Shown here: positions 26,590-39,523 of the stretch, in pieces | How positions within the stretch are numbered: the first letter of the stretch is position 1 | Layout: every line of letters begins with the position of its first letter | Assembly: GCA_037893225.1 (NCBI GenBank) | Contig: JAZGUH010000280.1 | Span: forward strand, 124,001-188,000 | DNA from: Hippasteria phrygiana | Taxonomy: Eukaryota > Echinodermata > Asteroidea > Valvatida > Goniasteridae | Length of the DNA stretch: 64,000 bases | Direction of reading: 5' to 3' | Notes under the pieces: generated by a model | Told to the model about the DNA's origin: nothing | Database searches by the model: none | Seen by the model: the letters and a program-made list of their open reading frames with translations, nothing else | Program-made: the position numbers and the translations under genes

Positions 26590-26757
26590 AGCTGCTTAGC
26601 ACAAAACAATGCTTAGCGAGTTTTCCTGCTAATTTTGGCTGGTAGGGCTAAACTCTTTCTGCTCAGCACAATTTTACTGAGCTAATAGCAGAACGTTTTA
26701 GCAGGTCAGGAGGCAATTTCATAAAGCTACTATAGCACACATTTGTGCTCAACAAAA
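26590..26757. mobile_element. GCTTAAGC-type hairpin MITE, diverged copy
   Basis: It has GCTTAGCACAAAACAATGCTTAGC, TTTTGGCTGGTAGG and CAATTTCATAAAGCT, the signature blocks of the family best preserved at 42823-43047. Its ends are degraded. Confidence 0.6.
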
Positions 26758-26969
26758 GGTTAGACCTATACTGTCAAAATGGAAAAAGAATACCAAAAAA
26801 CACAGTCACACACAAGACATCGTGTGGAAAACACTTGCCTTGCAGCCTTAAAAGGGTGATCCACACTACAAAAACATGCAAAGAAATAAATTACAGAAAA
26901 AACACACAGTTGCTAGACAAAATAATGAATGAATGAATTAATAAATAAATAAAGTAATCGGCAAAATTA

Positions 26970-27053
26970 GCTGGCCTAACGTTTCCAACTTAAGTAAGTT
27001 CTTTCTTGAACCTTTGAGAAAGAACTTACTTAAGTTTAAAAACGTCAGGCCAG
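26970..27053. repeat. Hairpin, about 37-bp arms
   Basis: AGCTGGCCTAACGTTT..CTTAAGTAAGTTCTTTCT pairs with AGAAAGAACTTACTTAAG..AAACGTCAGGCCAGCT around a loop of about 10 nt. It is probably a fold-back MITE. Confidence 0.7.
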
Positions 27054-27122
27054 CTTATTTTGTTGATTTGTATAATTATTTGAAGTCAATTCAGTCAGTT
27101 AGCAGTTGACAGCATTTTAAAG

Positions 27123-27718
27123 GTAGTGTACATGATTGGTCATTGCTGCAATTTTCAGAAATGGGCGGATTTGGGGGTTACTATTTTACAGGAAATATCG
27201 TTTCATTGACCTGCTCAAAGTTTTGCGTTCTTGGATGGCGAAAACGAGAGAAAAACGGCGTTCGTTTTCAACCGTCGGGCGGCAGTTAACTGGATTTGTT
27301 ATAACGCCCTCTTGTAAAAAAAACCCATTTTTTTGTAAACGGGATCGTTTTCGAATGGTCACATAACTACTACGCGAGCCGACTGCTTTCCCCGTCGCTT
27401 CGGTATACTACGCGACACACACTTGTACTATTATTGCAAGCTTGCGTCCGTTTTCGGATTGTTAACCCATTTTAGACGCAACGCGGAGTAACTACATTCG
27501 GTCAATAGAGGGCAGTATTTAAAAAAATTACCAACGATTGTTACGCGTATCAATCGTTGGAAAACGATATAAATTTCAACTTTACTAGAAAACGACAGCA
27601 CACCAGGTGCCATCATTTCACAGGATGATTGAGATTGCTATTAACTTACAGTCTAGTAAGGTATTTCGTAATAATTCAGTAAAAACAATTTTGGAGGATT
27701 ACCAATCGTGTACACTAC
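27123..27718. mobile_element. DNA-transposon-like element, 18-bp TIRs, possible TTAA sites
   Basis: Left end GTAGTGTACATGATTGGT and right end ACCAATCGTGTACACTAC are inverted repeats with 17 of 18 matching. TTAA lies 2 bp outside the left TIR and 2 bp outside the right TIR, consistent with TTAA target duplication. The 596-bp interior has no transposase frame, so it is non-autonomous. Confidence 0.65.
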
Positions 27719-30700
27719 ATTTAATTCATTTTCAATAAATAAAGTGGTTGCAATTGTTTTACCAAAAAATGAGAAGCCAACCAAATGAGCCAACCGTACA
27801 TTTTAGACCATTGAAACCAAGTGAATGTAACAAATAACACATGCACAGAAGGAGAGAAAATTTCATTTCCTAATGGACTAACACTCCCCAACTATAAAAC
27901 TTAACACCGATCAACAGAGGACGATTCAGCATCAGACCGTGATCGTATGATTCTTTGGCCCGTGATAAGACGCGCAGCGCCCGGTGTGTGTTTGATCTGT
28001 CCGCGGCATGTCTCAGCTCCCCGGAACTCATTTCAACAGCTTCTTAAATTACCCAAGTTTTGATTTCTAATCCTCGGTATGTCAAGAACCAGGATAGGGG
28101 AGTTTGTGCACGACTCTAATGGGAGGGAGTTTTGACACTTTGAAATTTGCCGGCGGGGGTAGTGAACTCGAGATCTTGTCATCTTCAACGAGCTCTGTCT
28201 AACTTTTTTGAGAATTCAAAGCAATTGTACATGATTGTATAGGTTCAATTATGTTATTTGGAGATATTGTAGTTTTATGAAATATTTTTTTGTCTAGGTT
28301 AATTTGTTTGTTGCCTGCTGTCTGTTTAGATTTTATTTGTCAGTTTTTATTTGTTTGTTGTTCTTTACACGCGAGTCTCTTTGTTTATTTGCTTGTTTGT
28401 CTGTGTGGTTTTTCGACTGTATGTTCGTCCGCTTGCTCTTTTGTTCGTTTGATATTTGTTTGTTTCGCTTTTCTTTGATGTCTGTAGGGGTAATCTTCCT
28501 GTCTGTTCCTTTGATATGTCAGTCAATATTCAGTTTTTCATATGACATGAATATTAATATTAATGGTCTGGATAAACACATCGTTAGGTGAAAATGTTAT
28601 ACTTTCCGTTATCGTGACAAAATGCTGGCCTTACTTTTGCCATAATATTTAATATTGTATTATCAAATTTTAAATGTCAAAAGATGTAAAATAAACAAGT
28701 AAATAAATAGCTGCTTTGAATAGGTTCAAATTTACTTAAAGCACAACACATGATTCAGTTTTATTGAAATCTATTTCAATTTTACCACGACTTGTATAAA
28801 TACATTTTTCATTTAAAAGAAATTCACCTTAGGAAATCTTTTAAAATCTGGATTCCGAATTTGATGAACTCAAACTATACGCCAAGTTTTTAAATCCTCA
28901 TTATTTTAACGCAAGTGAAACTAAATTTAGGTCACAGTCGAAGTAAATGTACCCGAGGCCGTATGTATTTATGTCTACGAAACTGGGGTAGGCCTACATA
29001 AAATCATCATCAGGTGGACGGAAAATGTCGTAAAGAATCACTCTTCTGATCGAAAAAAAATCCACCCGATGAAACATTGTATCCGACGCCTACGCGTAAT
29101 AAAATCACTCAGACATGCGAGATATAATGTTATGACGAAAAAACCAAATAGGTTTATCTTGACAAATTATCCCTTCACTCCGCAACCAAACAGGGCCGAT
29201 TTTTCGGGCCAAAAATTGAATTCATCAAAAAAGCTCCAAATTATCTTTACAACCCCTGAACTGCATGGCTGGCAAAAGAGCCTTTGATACATTTTTAGAA
29301 CATGCAAAATGTGACCAGGTCGGCGCTGCCAATTTTGGCCTATTTGCGACCCTGTAACCCTACAAACTTCTCATCAGAAGTAATCATGGTGTTGTTCGTG
29401 CTTCGACGAGAATTCCTCTCATCAAAATCGACCTTGTTGCCTAAATATTACGGGTAACCCCAACGCTGTTAAACGGACTGGACATGCGAAGTGCAGGCAC
29501 GTACGTGCCCATGACGGAGACTGAAGTGACTCTAACCCGGTGAAGGACGGACCACGTGCTGGTGATCACAAAAAACAAGTGCAACCCAGTTTTGTCTCAA
29601 GTACTTACAAGTACAGCTGAGGTGCTTAAAATGGTAAATGAATTGAGTTTGACAATTTGTATTGTCATGTACAAACATTTGTGGGTAACAGCATGTTTAT
29701 TTTTAACGGTCAATTTTTAATTTGACCAGTTTTAATCTGTTCCTAATCTTGGCTTAGAATCAATTATCTGCAGCTTATAGCTTACCAATTTTGCTGCAAA
29801 AAGGAGAGAGATATGCATCGCAACTTCAGTTTCCCACAGAAAGTGTTGATGAAAAACAAGAGGTAAATACGAACGTGTAAGTGCATGCATGAAAACCTAG
29901 TGTCATTTTTGTACACATGGTCTGGGTTGTGTGGTGAAAAAAGTAATGGCACTTTGCAGATTTGTATCAAGTTACATTTGCTTGTATAGGATTGTCATTA
30001 AAAATAACAAATTAAAAATATTATTCCATCATGTTATGAATGAACATACAAATATAACATGGTTTGAGAGCGGATACCTCCCCAAGGTATATTGGAAGTT
30101 GACTAACTATAGTTCCCGAGGCCAATTTTACACATTTGCGACATTGATTTTTGTGTCCTTAGAAAAACGCACGACATTGTCGTGTGACAAAGTCGCGTAT
30201 TGGCCTTACATACGGATACTTAGCACACAAAAGCCGGTACGTGCTGGCACGTGATGCCGAATTGACCAGTTAGAATTCAGCTCTCTCTCCAGTCATGAAT
30301 ATGTATGAGGATTAATACTAATTTTTGTCAAATTCCCAGACTGGGAGTAGGACAACCACGACATTGACGCCAAACTCACTTCAACAGAATCTACCAATAC
30401 ATGTAGGTTATGGAAGCCTTCATCTAGCACTGAGTGTTTGCGAGTGACGCGACCTACGGGATACCGGCGTGTCGGCGAGTTTGTCCCCGGGGCAGAACGG
30501 CGCACATCAAGGGGATATGGATCACTCCGAATCGGTACAAGACGCGACATTGCCCGTACACAAAAGATTCAACCGCAAGCTGGTATACTGCAATGGCATT
30601 TTAGAAACTGATTTTAAACAAAACTTATTTTAAGCTTGAATTAATCAAGAATTCATTCTAATGGGAAAACTTTGGGAAAAATGAGGGATTTGCAGGAATA

Positions 30701-31164
30701 TAAAATTACTTCGGCGTCATTCAACTTCATCGCAAGTTAAAAAGTGCCTATTATGTTGTACAAATTGTAAATAAATTGTATAAATGACGCAATATGATCA
30801 CGAAATCACGATTTTAGATCTAGAAAGGACGAAGAATATTTCGCTTAATTGAAAGAAGTTATTTTTTTCCAGAAAGAAAGCATAGATTGAGGACTTGCTG
30901 GGATATTGTTTTCTTAAACAATAATGATCGTGTGAGTGGTTTAGTTAACAAACAAAATTAGTACACGTAAAATGAAATCATTACGTCACTGACACTACGA
31001 ACTAACACCCGGTTATCCCTGTGGCAGAAATACAACTTCGGAGAGAAAAAAAACGCTTTTAAAAGTTCGACACGAATTGACTCGGTCAAACCATTCGTGC
31101 ACTTGCGGGGTTACAGAATCATTTAACGTAAAACCCTGAAACGCAATCTTGTCTGTGCTAACAG

Positions 31165-31377
31165 ATGCTAAGTTAATTAAATTTAATTAAAATTGCTTAG
31201 CATGAATTGCTTAGCAAATGTTCATGTGATGCATTATGTTCCTTGTAACTGACATTCCGCTGTTTTGCTTAGTATGAAAATCTCATTGAGTTTGGGCTGG
31301 TAACCTGTTTTTAGAATGAAGACTTTTTTGTGCAAATTTTGTGCTCAGTATAGCTCCATGCAATTTGCCCTTGGTCC
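31165..31377. mobile_element. GCTTAAGC-type hairpin MITE
   Basis: It contains GCTTAGCATGAATTGCTTAGC, the central TTCCTTGTAACTGACATTC, GGCTGGTAACCTG and a terminal AGCTCCATGCAATTTGCCC, matching the 42823-43047 element in order. The left terminus is disrupted. Confidence 0.7.
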
Positions 31378-32329
31378 CATACACCAGGTGCGATTCTTGC
31401 ACCAGTATTGCCCCGGCGGACTGTCCGTGCACAGCGCGCTAAGATCAAGGGTTACACCGGCCGCCAAATGACCGGTGTCGATGGCCATGACAACTCCGGT
31501 CATGATCAGGTGTGCTGGAGTGACCACCGTCACCGGCCAGCGTGACCCCACTTCGCGTGTGGTCTGAGGCGACTACTGGTCATTGTCTTTACTTACCCTT
31601 TTAGAAATGTAGGTCAATGTTACACATCTTGCTCGATGCGTCAATTCGAAAGCACACATTGGAAATTATACAAATTATTATTTGTTTGTTTAAACTGGTA
31701 GATGGATTTATTCTGTTACAAAATTATCATTATCAGTTACATTCATCAACACTTGCATGTGATTCAGCTAAGTCACACAAAAATAGTGAAAAGCCGGTCT
31801 GTTTTAGCAGTGGGTGTGTGCATATAGGCCTCTTCACTGTTCAATTCGATTGCTGAAATCGAAACTTGTCACTGCCTTTTTTTAGGTCTTCGGCTACAAT
31901 TTTCTGGAAGATGACAGCATCTCAGATGGAAATATTTCTCAGGAGAATATACATTTATAAACAAGTAAGCATTCAAATTGAAACTAGCGTAATCATTTTG
32001 TTTTTAATCATTACCAAAGCTACATTATAACGCCGCATAAATTATGCAAATGAAGCAATAACAATCACACCAGACCTTTCTAATTACGTCTGAAACATTT
32101 TACCTAATCAGAAAGTGCCGAGTCCTTCCAATATTGTAGCGAGTCCGTCGCGCAATTGTGTATACATACACTTTACTCATTAATCATCATAGCAGACTAC
32201 GTTTAAGTTGTTTAATGTTTATACGATTTCTAACTGCCTTTTAGTGGCAGAATAATGATGCGTGTGTCTAAACACTTTCATCAGCAACAGAGCTTTGACG
32301 CTGCTGATTTTGCAGCAATTATTTTTCGC

Positions 32330-32560
32330 GCGTATTTGTTTGAGTCTGACCCAATTGGTGTATAGCGTTCGCCATGTTAGCCGGCCGCCATGTCGTTCTA
32401 GTAACCGATTTAGGGTGCCGCGCGATCTGTCAGCGGCGGGTTTACGAGTAGCGAGAAATTAAACAAACAGTGTACGGTCCGGAGGCGAATGTAAACGGTA
32501 GGCGAGGGGCGGGCGGCTGCGGCTCGCGGAATTAGGTTTCGGTGGACATTTCTCAAACTG
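32330..32560. promoter_or_regulatory. CpG-dense island with an Sp1-type GC box, intronic
   Basis: CG dinucleotides are dense (GCCGGCCGCCATG, GCCGCGCGATC, GGCTGCGGCTCGCGG), with a GGGGCGGG box at about 32506-32513, in AT-rich surroundings. It may be an alternative promoter or enhancer of the TCF24-like gene. No coding exon is recognised next to it. Confidence 0.4.
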
Positions 32561-35053
32561 ATGCCACGGAGGCCGATAGTGCATCGTCGGTGTCTGTTTC
32601 CATAAGGAAATGATAGAACGAACAGCCTATACTTGCCTGATACTTGTTATCTCACTTTGATAACCACACACTGGCCGGGAAATATCATTGGAGTTTAGCT
32701 ACAAGCTTGTCTCAAAATTGAGGAGTGCATTTCACGAGTTATGTTGTGACTGGTGCAATTATATGAATATGAATAGTTTGTATGTGTAAATGAGGACCAT
32801 ACATAAATGTATACGCATGCAATCACTTATATTGATTCAACCTGATGCGAAATAACAAGGAGTTACCCTTAAGAAATATTGACAACTGTATGTAGTTTTA
32901 ACTTATTATGCATTGTGGGTTTAAATCAAGAGCAATTCCCTCAGGTTATTCACCCTCCTCCCTTCCAAGGTAAAGGATAATAGCTACCGATCCAATTCCA
33001 TATCTTCAAAAAAACAATTTGACAATTTTAAGCATCATTTTTGTACCCAGTGACCCAAAATTAGTAGATTGAAAACTGTTTATTTCCGAAGCATTTTGGT
33101 TGAGGAACAGTGAAATCAGAGAGAGACAGTGTGGAGCATTTTTGAACCGTCGTTAACGCAAAAGGTCCGTCGCATGGTTAATATCGCAAAGATTGAAAAT
33201 ATTTCAGAACCGGAGATTTTTTACCGAACACGGGTAAACTACTGACTGAATTTCAAAGAAAACTGGATCCAGGACAACATTTTATTTGTGGAATTAGCCT
33301 ATATATTTGATTCAAGTCTATGATTCAAGTCTATTCTTAACGTAAACAATAGCTGCGTGGCGCCGCATGGTTTTCTATGTGTTCCTCTAGGGGCCTATAC
33401 ACAGCGTAATTATGCGAGGATTGCGTATAAAGGAATATGATTTAGCTGCACATGAACGCAACATGCTGTATATAAGGAGTTCACATGTATGGCCTGTTGT
33501 CGATATGTAAACTAGAAAAAAAAGCTCGTCATGTTTTTGACTTCAATTTCAAAATCCGGAATTAAGAAAATACAGAACTTTACGTAAAACCAAATAATTA
33601 TATCAAATATCTTCAGATTATTAAGTTCCGATCATGCAAGGTCAGCCACACTGCACTATGAACCCCTTGGATGTGCTTATTATTCATAGTATAGAATTAC
33701 AGATTTACAAAAAAACAAAAAACCAATATCCACAGTTCATTGATCTTAAAAACAAGGACCTACAATAACAAGGCTTCACTTGGGGCAACCTGCCTCTTGT
33801 TAACCTCTCCTAAAACAATCGTCTTAAAAAAACAGCTATACGATTGTCGGAAACAAATTAATCCAACCACGCAGGTTCCAAGCACGCGCACGTGCGCAAA
33901 TCAGGAAGACTCGCACACGCACGGTATTAACACGTATCCCGGTTCGGCAAACGAGTAAAAAAAATCGTAAGACACGCACTTGTGATTTGTTTTAGTGATT
34001 CCAAGTTAACAACTCTTCAGTTCTCTAATTAAAACGCGGCCCTGGGCATACCGGAGCAGCACCCCGCTGTCATTGCAATTACCGTTGGGGATACCGGTCT
34101 TTTGTTTTTATACCCCTATTTTCATATTTTGATTATACCGGGGTAATAATAGAGAGACTCTATTTTTAGCGCACGTGAGGACCGCTTTAGTCCGGAGGGT
34201 TGTTTTGTGTTACCGTGTAACGAGCTAAGATCTGCCCGGATGGAGCGCAGGCAAGATTTTCCGGCGCAGGTTGCTGGCTTTATGGACACCTGGGCCACGG
34301 TTCGTAAAGGGAAGGAATTGGGAATCTGAAGGTGAAGGATTTATTCGATGAGGACGTTTTAGACGCCATGATGGGAACGGTTTTGTTGAGAAAGTTATCT
34401 TTCATGTTTCAGGTTACCCGTTTTCAGTGGGCTTTGGTGAGTTAGTTGCTGAAAATGCTCGGTTCGATCATTCAATTCCATTATTCAATTTTTATTGATT
34501 TTCTGAAAATTATTACAAGAAAAACAAGGACATGACGTTAAAACGAAAACATTGGATGTATAGCCTAATGCTCACACTTATGCAGACTAAATAACCAGAC
34601 AAATTACAAAAAATAGCGCTTATTTCCTCGCCTTCTACCGCTGTGATTCCGTTGGTTCCCCCAAATATCATTCTGTGGTTTTTCTTCCACTTACAAAACC
34701 GAACATTCTTCATCATCTTAATTCCCACTGGTTTCTTCAGGCTTTCGAGCTACAGTGCCTCATATGCGAATAACATATTGAGTAGGCCTAGATATGCAGA
34801 AAGAATAAAATAAGTAGTTAAAGAGAAACAGGCAAAACAATTTCGTAAATTTCAAAAATTGTATCGGAATTTTCAAAACAATATGTGAAAATGTTCAGAC
34901 ATCTCTCAAAATGTCCATAATAAATACCATGGGTTGGATATTCAGAAAATGGGGTTGTAGCTAGAAACAAAATGGGGGTTAGCCCCTCCCCTTATCGCGC
35001 ATGACTAAACAGTTAACAATAAAATACCCGGACTAATAGTTGCAGCTGCCGTC

Positions 35054-35480
35054 ATGGCTCGGAAAGCTGTAAATATTTGTTTCCCTTTTGGATCTCCATT
35101 CTGTGGATCGAAACTGACCGTAGGGGTGAGATTTGAGGAAAATGAACAATCTACGAACAATTCAGAGGCATTGAATTTGTGTGGTGTTGCTGAAAAATGC
35201 ATAAGAAAACTGCATTCTCTACCACAAGATATGGTTCAGAATTGCCAGAAAAGGTTATTAGAGTTAAAAGAAGATGGTTTCAGATTACAGAGGTCACTTT
35301 GGAATGACGGAACAATTTAGGACCAAAAAATCTTCCGGAAATCTGGAAGACATCTCACCAAAAACTCCTGAAATCAGGAAAAATCCGCAGCTCACCCCCT
35401 GTGACTGGGATTCATTTCTTACAACTCGAGAAGGCCTTATCACAACCGAAAGTGGAACGACCTCCTTTGGAGAGAAATAA
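35054..35480 (+). pseudogene. Possible decayed coding remnant, frameshifted
   Basis: An ATG-initiated frame of 88 codons (35054-35320) overlaps a second frame shifted by +1 that runs to 35480. Both are polar and protein-like, and a single-base change near 35300 would join them. The second half has LTPCDWDSFLTT, vaguely like the start of a TBC RabGAP domain, but the match is weak. It lies on the strand opposite the TCF24-like intron. It could be a processed pseudogene fragment, or chance. Confidence 0.2.
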
Positions 35481-38211
35481 GGAGAGAGAGAACGAACTCT
35501 TGAATGGGAAACTTTAGAAGCTGTGGACAGGTTAACTTTATATCACGATGACAAGTGGACTGGTTTCGAGTTGTGATTTCGCGTCTGGTATCCGCCTCTC
35601 TATGCTACTTGATAATTAAGTCTTGCACAACACTACTGGACATCCCCAAAATTGTCTGATTTTGTGAACAAGGGGTGCTTTTGGCAATCTGATACTTTGG
35701 GCATTTGAGGATTTGAGTCATCTCATGTGGCCTATACCAGATTTGTTTTACCACTGTTTTTATGCAAGCTCGCCCCACCCCCCCCCCCCCCCCCCCCCCG
35801 CCCCAAAAAAGAAAAAGAATCAAAGATACAAGAGGTAGGAATGAATATTCCTCTTGAAGCAGGAAAGATTGTAAGGTGAAGGGAAACATGCACCAGGCAA
35901 AGAATTTCATAAGATACAGAACGAGGGAAAAAACTATTGGCATACCGGTAGCTTTTCGTTCTACATAGGTATATACAGCTAGGGTATATTGGAATATTAT
36001 TGTGTTTGTATTAAAGCTTTTATCAATAATTTAAGGGCTTTAAAATGAAATTCTGCACTGCGCAGGATTAAAAAAAATCAAGAGATAGATTTTGCACGTT
36101 TAGATACTGTTTCAATTCGTAACGTTATATGGTGTGAAACAATGCGTCCATAATACTCATTAACACGTCACGGGGTTTAAGTTACTTCATGGACGGTTGG
36201 AACCTAGAAATAAGATATCATCTTCACAAAAAGGGCCGTACTCTGAGCCCTAACCCCCAAACACGACAGTAAAGTTATTCAAGACTGAACCTTCCTGTCC
36301 AACCCAGCCTTTGACAGACGCTGACAGCCCGGCGGTCCGGCCGGCCTATTTTGCGGTCAGAACACGGTTCTCGTGTGCCACGGTTTGTGTGAACGTAAAT
36401 TACTGGACAAGTTTTACTTGCTGCGAAAAAGTGCATAAAGACATCATTCACCGTTGGGAAACGGAGAACTGGGGTAAATAAAAGTGCCCATAAACCTCTG
36501 AAACGCCTTGTCATAATATTTACTTGAGAGAGATTGGAGATATTTACGATTTCAGTAAGTTGTGGTCAGTAAAATGCTGAAACATCTTATCACTGTGGCA
36601 GGGGTCCACGGCTTTACCGTTTGGAGAAGGAAAATGTGGATGGATTACATGACGCAATGCATTAAATCTTCACCAATCTTTACTTGCACATTTGCATTCT
36701 TTTACCTTATAATTTCGAGTAAGAATGAAGCAATTTAGCCTTGAATTTTTAGATGTTACGTCCGAGCATTGAAACAAAAATTCTCATGATTTTAAGTTTA
36801 CGACGGAATTTAAATGGTAAAAAAAAAAAAAATTCAAGTTTCCTTACAAGGAATTTGTAAATTGGAGGCATGACTAAATTTTCTTTAATATAAAATTCAG
36901 AGAACAGTAATTTTGGATCGACGTTTCAGGCAGAATATTTTAACTATCGGGTAATTAACCGTGAACTGAACTGACAAAATAACGCACTATTGCCTGTATG
37001 TTTTTATTACCGGTACTCCCTTAATTCTTAAGAGAATTCTAATCTTATCGCTTGAAACAAGAGACAAATTGGAACTATTTGATATTATTTTCAATAATAA
37101 AGTGAATTTTCACTCCCAGGATTTCAGAGGGTATGGGACATTACAACGAAAATACCCACCCATAGTGCGGACAACATGAAACAAGTTAAAACTTATATAT
37201 ACAAAGAAAGGGAAAGAGTTCTTTCTCTACCCGTATTACAAGATTGTGTGGAGGCGGTTAGAATCAGTTACAGATAAAGAATTGCAACAAGAATTACAGT
37301 CAAACCATATAAGAGCGTCAATCTATAGGCTATATTTCCCGAAAAACAAACATGTGAATGACGAGTGCGAAAATATGTGCAGCAAGAGTTGTAACTTGAA
37401 TCTGGGTAATTAGCATTTAACCCGAGGGCAATGTATATGATCATACAATTTACGATTGATTTTTAAAATGTTACTATTCATATTTAATATTTGTACAAAT
37501 ATTGTATACACATTTGACTGCTTTATATTTAATAGCTTTATTTACTATTCATAGTTTGCACCCCTTCCATCTTCGATTCCAGATTTTAGAAATTTTGGAA
37601 GCCAAAAGAAATTCATGAAAGCCAGTTGAAATTATAGATTGGGCCTATAGAGGAAATATTTCGGGACATATCTTGACAACCATGGCCTAATTTCATAGGG
37701 TTATACTACATGATTTTCTGCTAACGAAACCTGCAGTTTGTCTATCCCATAGATTATAAGCAGTAAGCACAGTAATGGGCTCGCTAACTTCAGAATCAGA
37801 ATTCGCTTAGAACGGTGATGCAACACGCACGAGAAAGTGTCAGCACGACTTGACCATGGAATACGCCAATCGTTAGCGCGGCCTTCCTGCTAGCACAACT
37901 TTTGGGCTAACCGTTTAGCAGTTCCATAAAAGTGCCATTTACAAAATGAAAATGAACGATAAACGCCCTTCTGTCGTAGCTTTTAAACAGGATTTCAAAA
38001 GGTACGGTATTATACCTGTGAGAAATATATGTCTGTTGTAAATGGAGTTTTCCAGAAATTGAGTTTGAAATGGGAATATTATTATGTACTTTGTCAAGAG
38101 TAATCTCATCTGTAACCAGTTTTATTTTCCCCTACAATTTTGTACTTTGTGGAAGTTGGATTATGAACTCTTTCCGACTATAGGAATACAAAAGTTGATA
38201 CAAATTCTTAC

Positions 38212-38817
38212 CTTTACAGGGTGAAGGTACCCTTCCGCTTTCAATCGATGCTTGTGGTCGGAGTTTGTTTCCCTCTTACCGCCCTCCGTTCCCCCGTTGA
38301 TTCTCGCCTTTTGCCCCGGTCTCGCCGGGGCTCCAACTTCTGGCACATCCGCGTCATTGTCCAAAGTCTTCATGAGATGAGCGATGTAGGTGGTAGCCAG
38401 TACCAAGACATCTAGCTTAGACAGCTTGGTGTCTGGAGGAACGGAGGGCAGGGACTTTTGGAGATCTAAGAAGGCGTCTCGGAGAGTCTTGACGCGAGAG
38501 CGCTCGCGTGCGGCGTTGCAGACTTCATTGACCGAGTCAGAGGATGACGGGGAAGAATTCGCCGCTGCCCGGGCAGCTGACGCAGCCGCGGCCGCTGCTG
38601 CTGTGGAGGCGTTACTCGGTCTCCCGCGTCCGCGTTTTGGAGGTTTGGGTTCCGTGTCTGTGTTCGGGTCTGCGGGCTCTTTGCGTTTCCGTCCCCGCTT
38701 CTTCGGCTTGGGTTGATCGGTGCTTGCCTGGTTGCCGTCATGCCGCTCCCCAAGCAGTGTCAAGACTGTAGCGTCAATCTGATCAGTGTCCAATGGTAAC
38801 TCTGGCTGTTTCGTCAT
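38212..38817 (-). CDS. TCF24: TCF24-like bHLH transcription factor, exon 1
   Basis: Exon 1 encodes residues 1-202 of a nuclear basic helix-loop-helix factor. Residues 38-48 and 61-67 (KRGRKRK, KRGRGRP) look like AT-hooks, and 71-86 are Ala-rich. The bHLH spans about 98-153: NAARERSRV at 101-109 (Glu105 is the E-box contact), a loop with [11 protein letters not shown], and helix 2 with LATTYIAHL. This loop and helix are characteristic of the TCF23/TCF24 branch. The exon ends at GYLHPVK, then the donor AAG|GTAAG; the frame reading beyond it is intron. The ATG at 38815-38817 is the first after an in-frame stop at 38836-38838. The partner exon is at 18277-18342. As a family these factors would bind or sequester E-protein partners; the specific targets are unknown. 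Confidence 0.93.
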
Positions 38818-39523
38818 TTTTAGTTCAAAAAAGTTTTAAAAATTAGTCAAAGAGATTCCTTGCTAATTAAGCAAAATTGTTCTTTGGACCGACTTGACAA
38901 ATTAATTAGATTGCTTCCATTAGTTTTACTGACGAGACAGCATCCAAAATTCAGAATGGTCTGGGGGTAGGCTCAGTGTATTTTTGTTTTCCCAACAACG
39001 AACGTACCAACTCGGCACATTTATCGAGTCATGGCCACAATATGACAGAAAATGTCAGAAAACCGTTTCGAGATACTCAGTTGAGTGTCCGGAATATCGC
39101 CACGTTTCCTACTAATCCACCATCATCATTCACATTGTTTTAACTCCACAGAAGATTCGCCACGCAGTAACCCGGCGACCAATCAGAAGGGGCCTTAGAA
39201 CAAGACTACTGTATTTTGCATATTAGGGGTGACCAGATCCATGCAGTGAGGGTGACTTACGCTCAAAACGATCTCACAGCGTGGTGTGATTCGATACTTT
39301 GGAGGGCAGTGTGTACCGCCCCTCGGGCTTAAAATAAAGTGCATGGTCAATGTTAAATCATCTATAATTGGTGGTCCTTGGTGTATAAGACAAATAGGGC
39401 TGACCACGAGTTAAAATGGGTCACCATTTGCTACATACGAATGAGCATATACCTAATTAACCCAATCCGGTTTATGGCAAATCTTTTAGCCTAGCAAGTG
39501 TAATAATATTCAAAATATACCCA

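Larger units (their letters stand above)
18343..38211 (-). other. TCF24: Intron of the TCF24-like gene (19.9 kb)
   Basis: Donor AAG|GTAAGAATT at 38211 and acceptor CTCCAG|AAA at 18343 bound it. It contains several MITEs and a SINE, two CpG-dense patches (about 23170-23360 and 32330-32560), and a weak coding remnant near 35.05-35.48 kb. No other gene is recognised inside it. Confidence 0.8.

Noticed and set aside
28290..28591. Two overlapping plus frames rich in Leu, Phe, Cys
   Set aside because: They come from a TTTGTTTG-like low-complexity stretch; no gene structure is visible.
38161..38211. Read-through of the TCF24-like frame to a 218-residue protein
   Set aside because: The frame crosses a consensus donor right after GYLHPVK, and the residues beyond it do not match the family, unlike the exon at 18277-18342.
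38390..38771. Plus-strand and second minus-strand frames over the bHLH exon
   Set aside because: They are shadows of a GC-rich coding exon in other frames.
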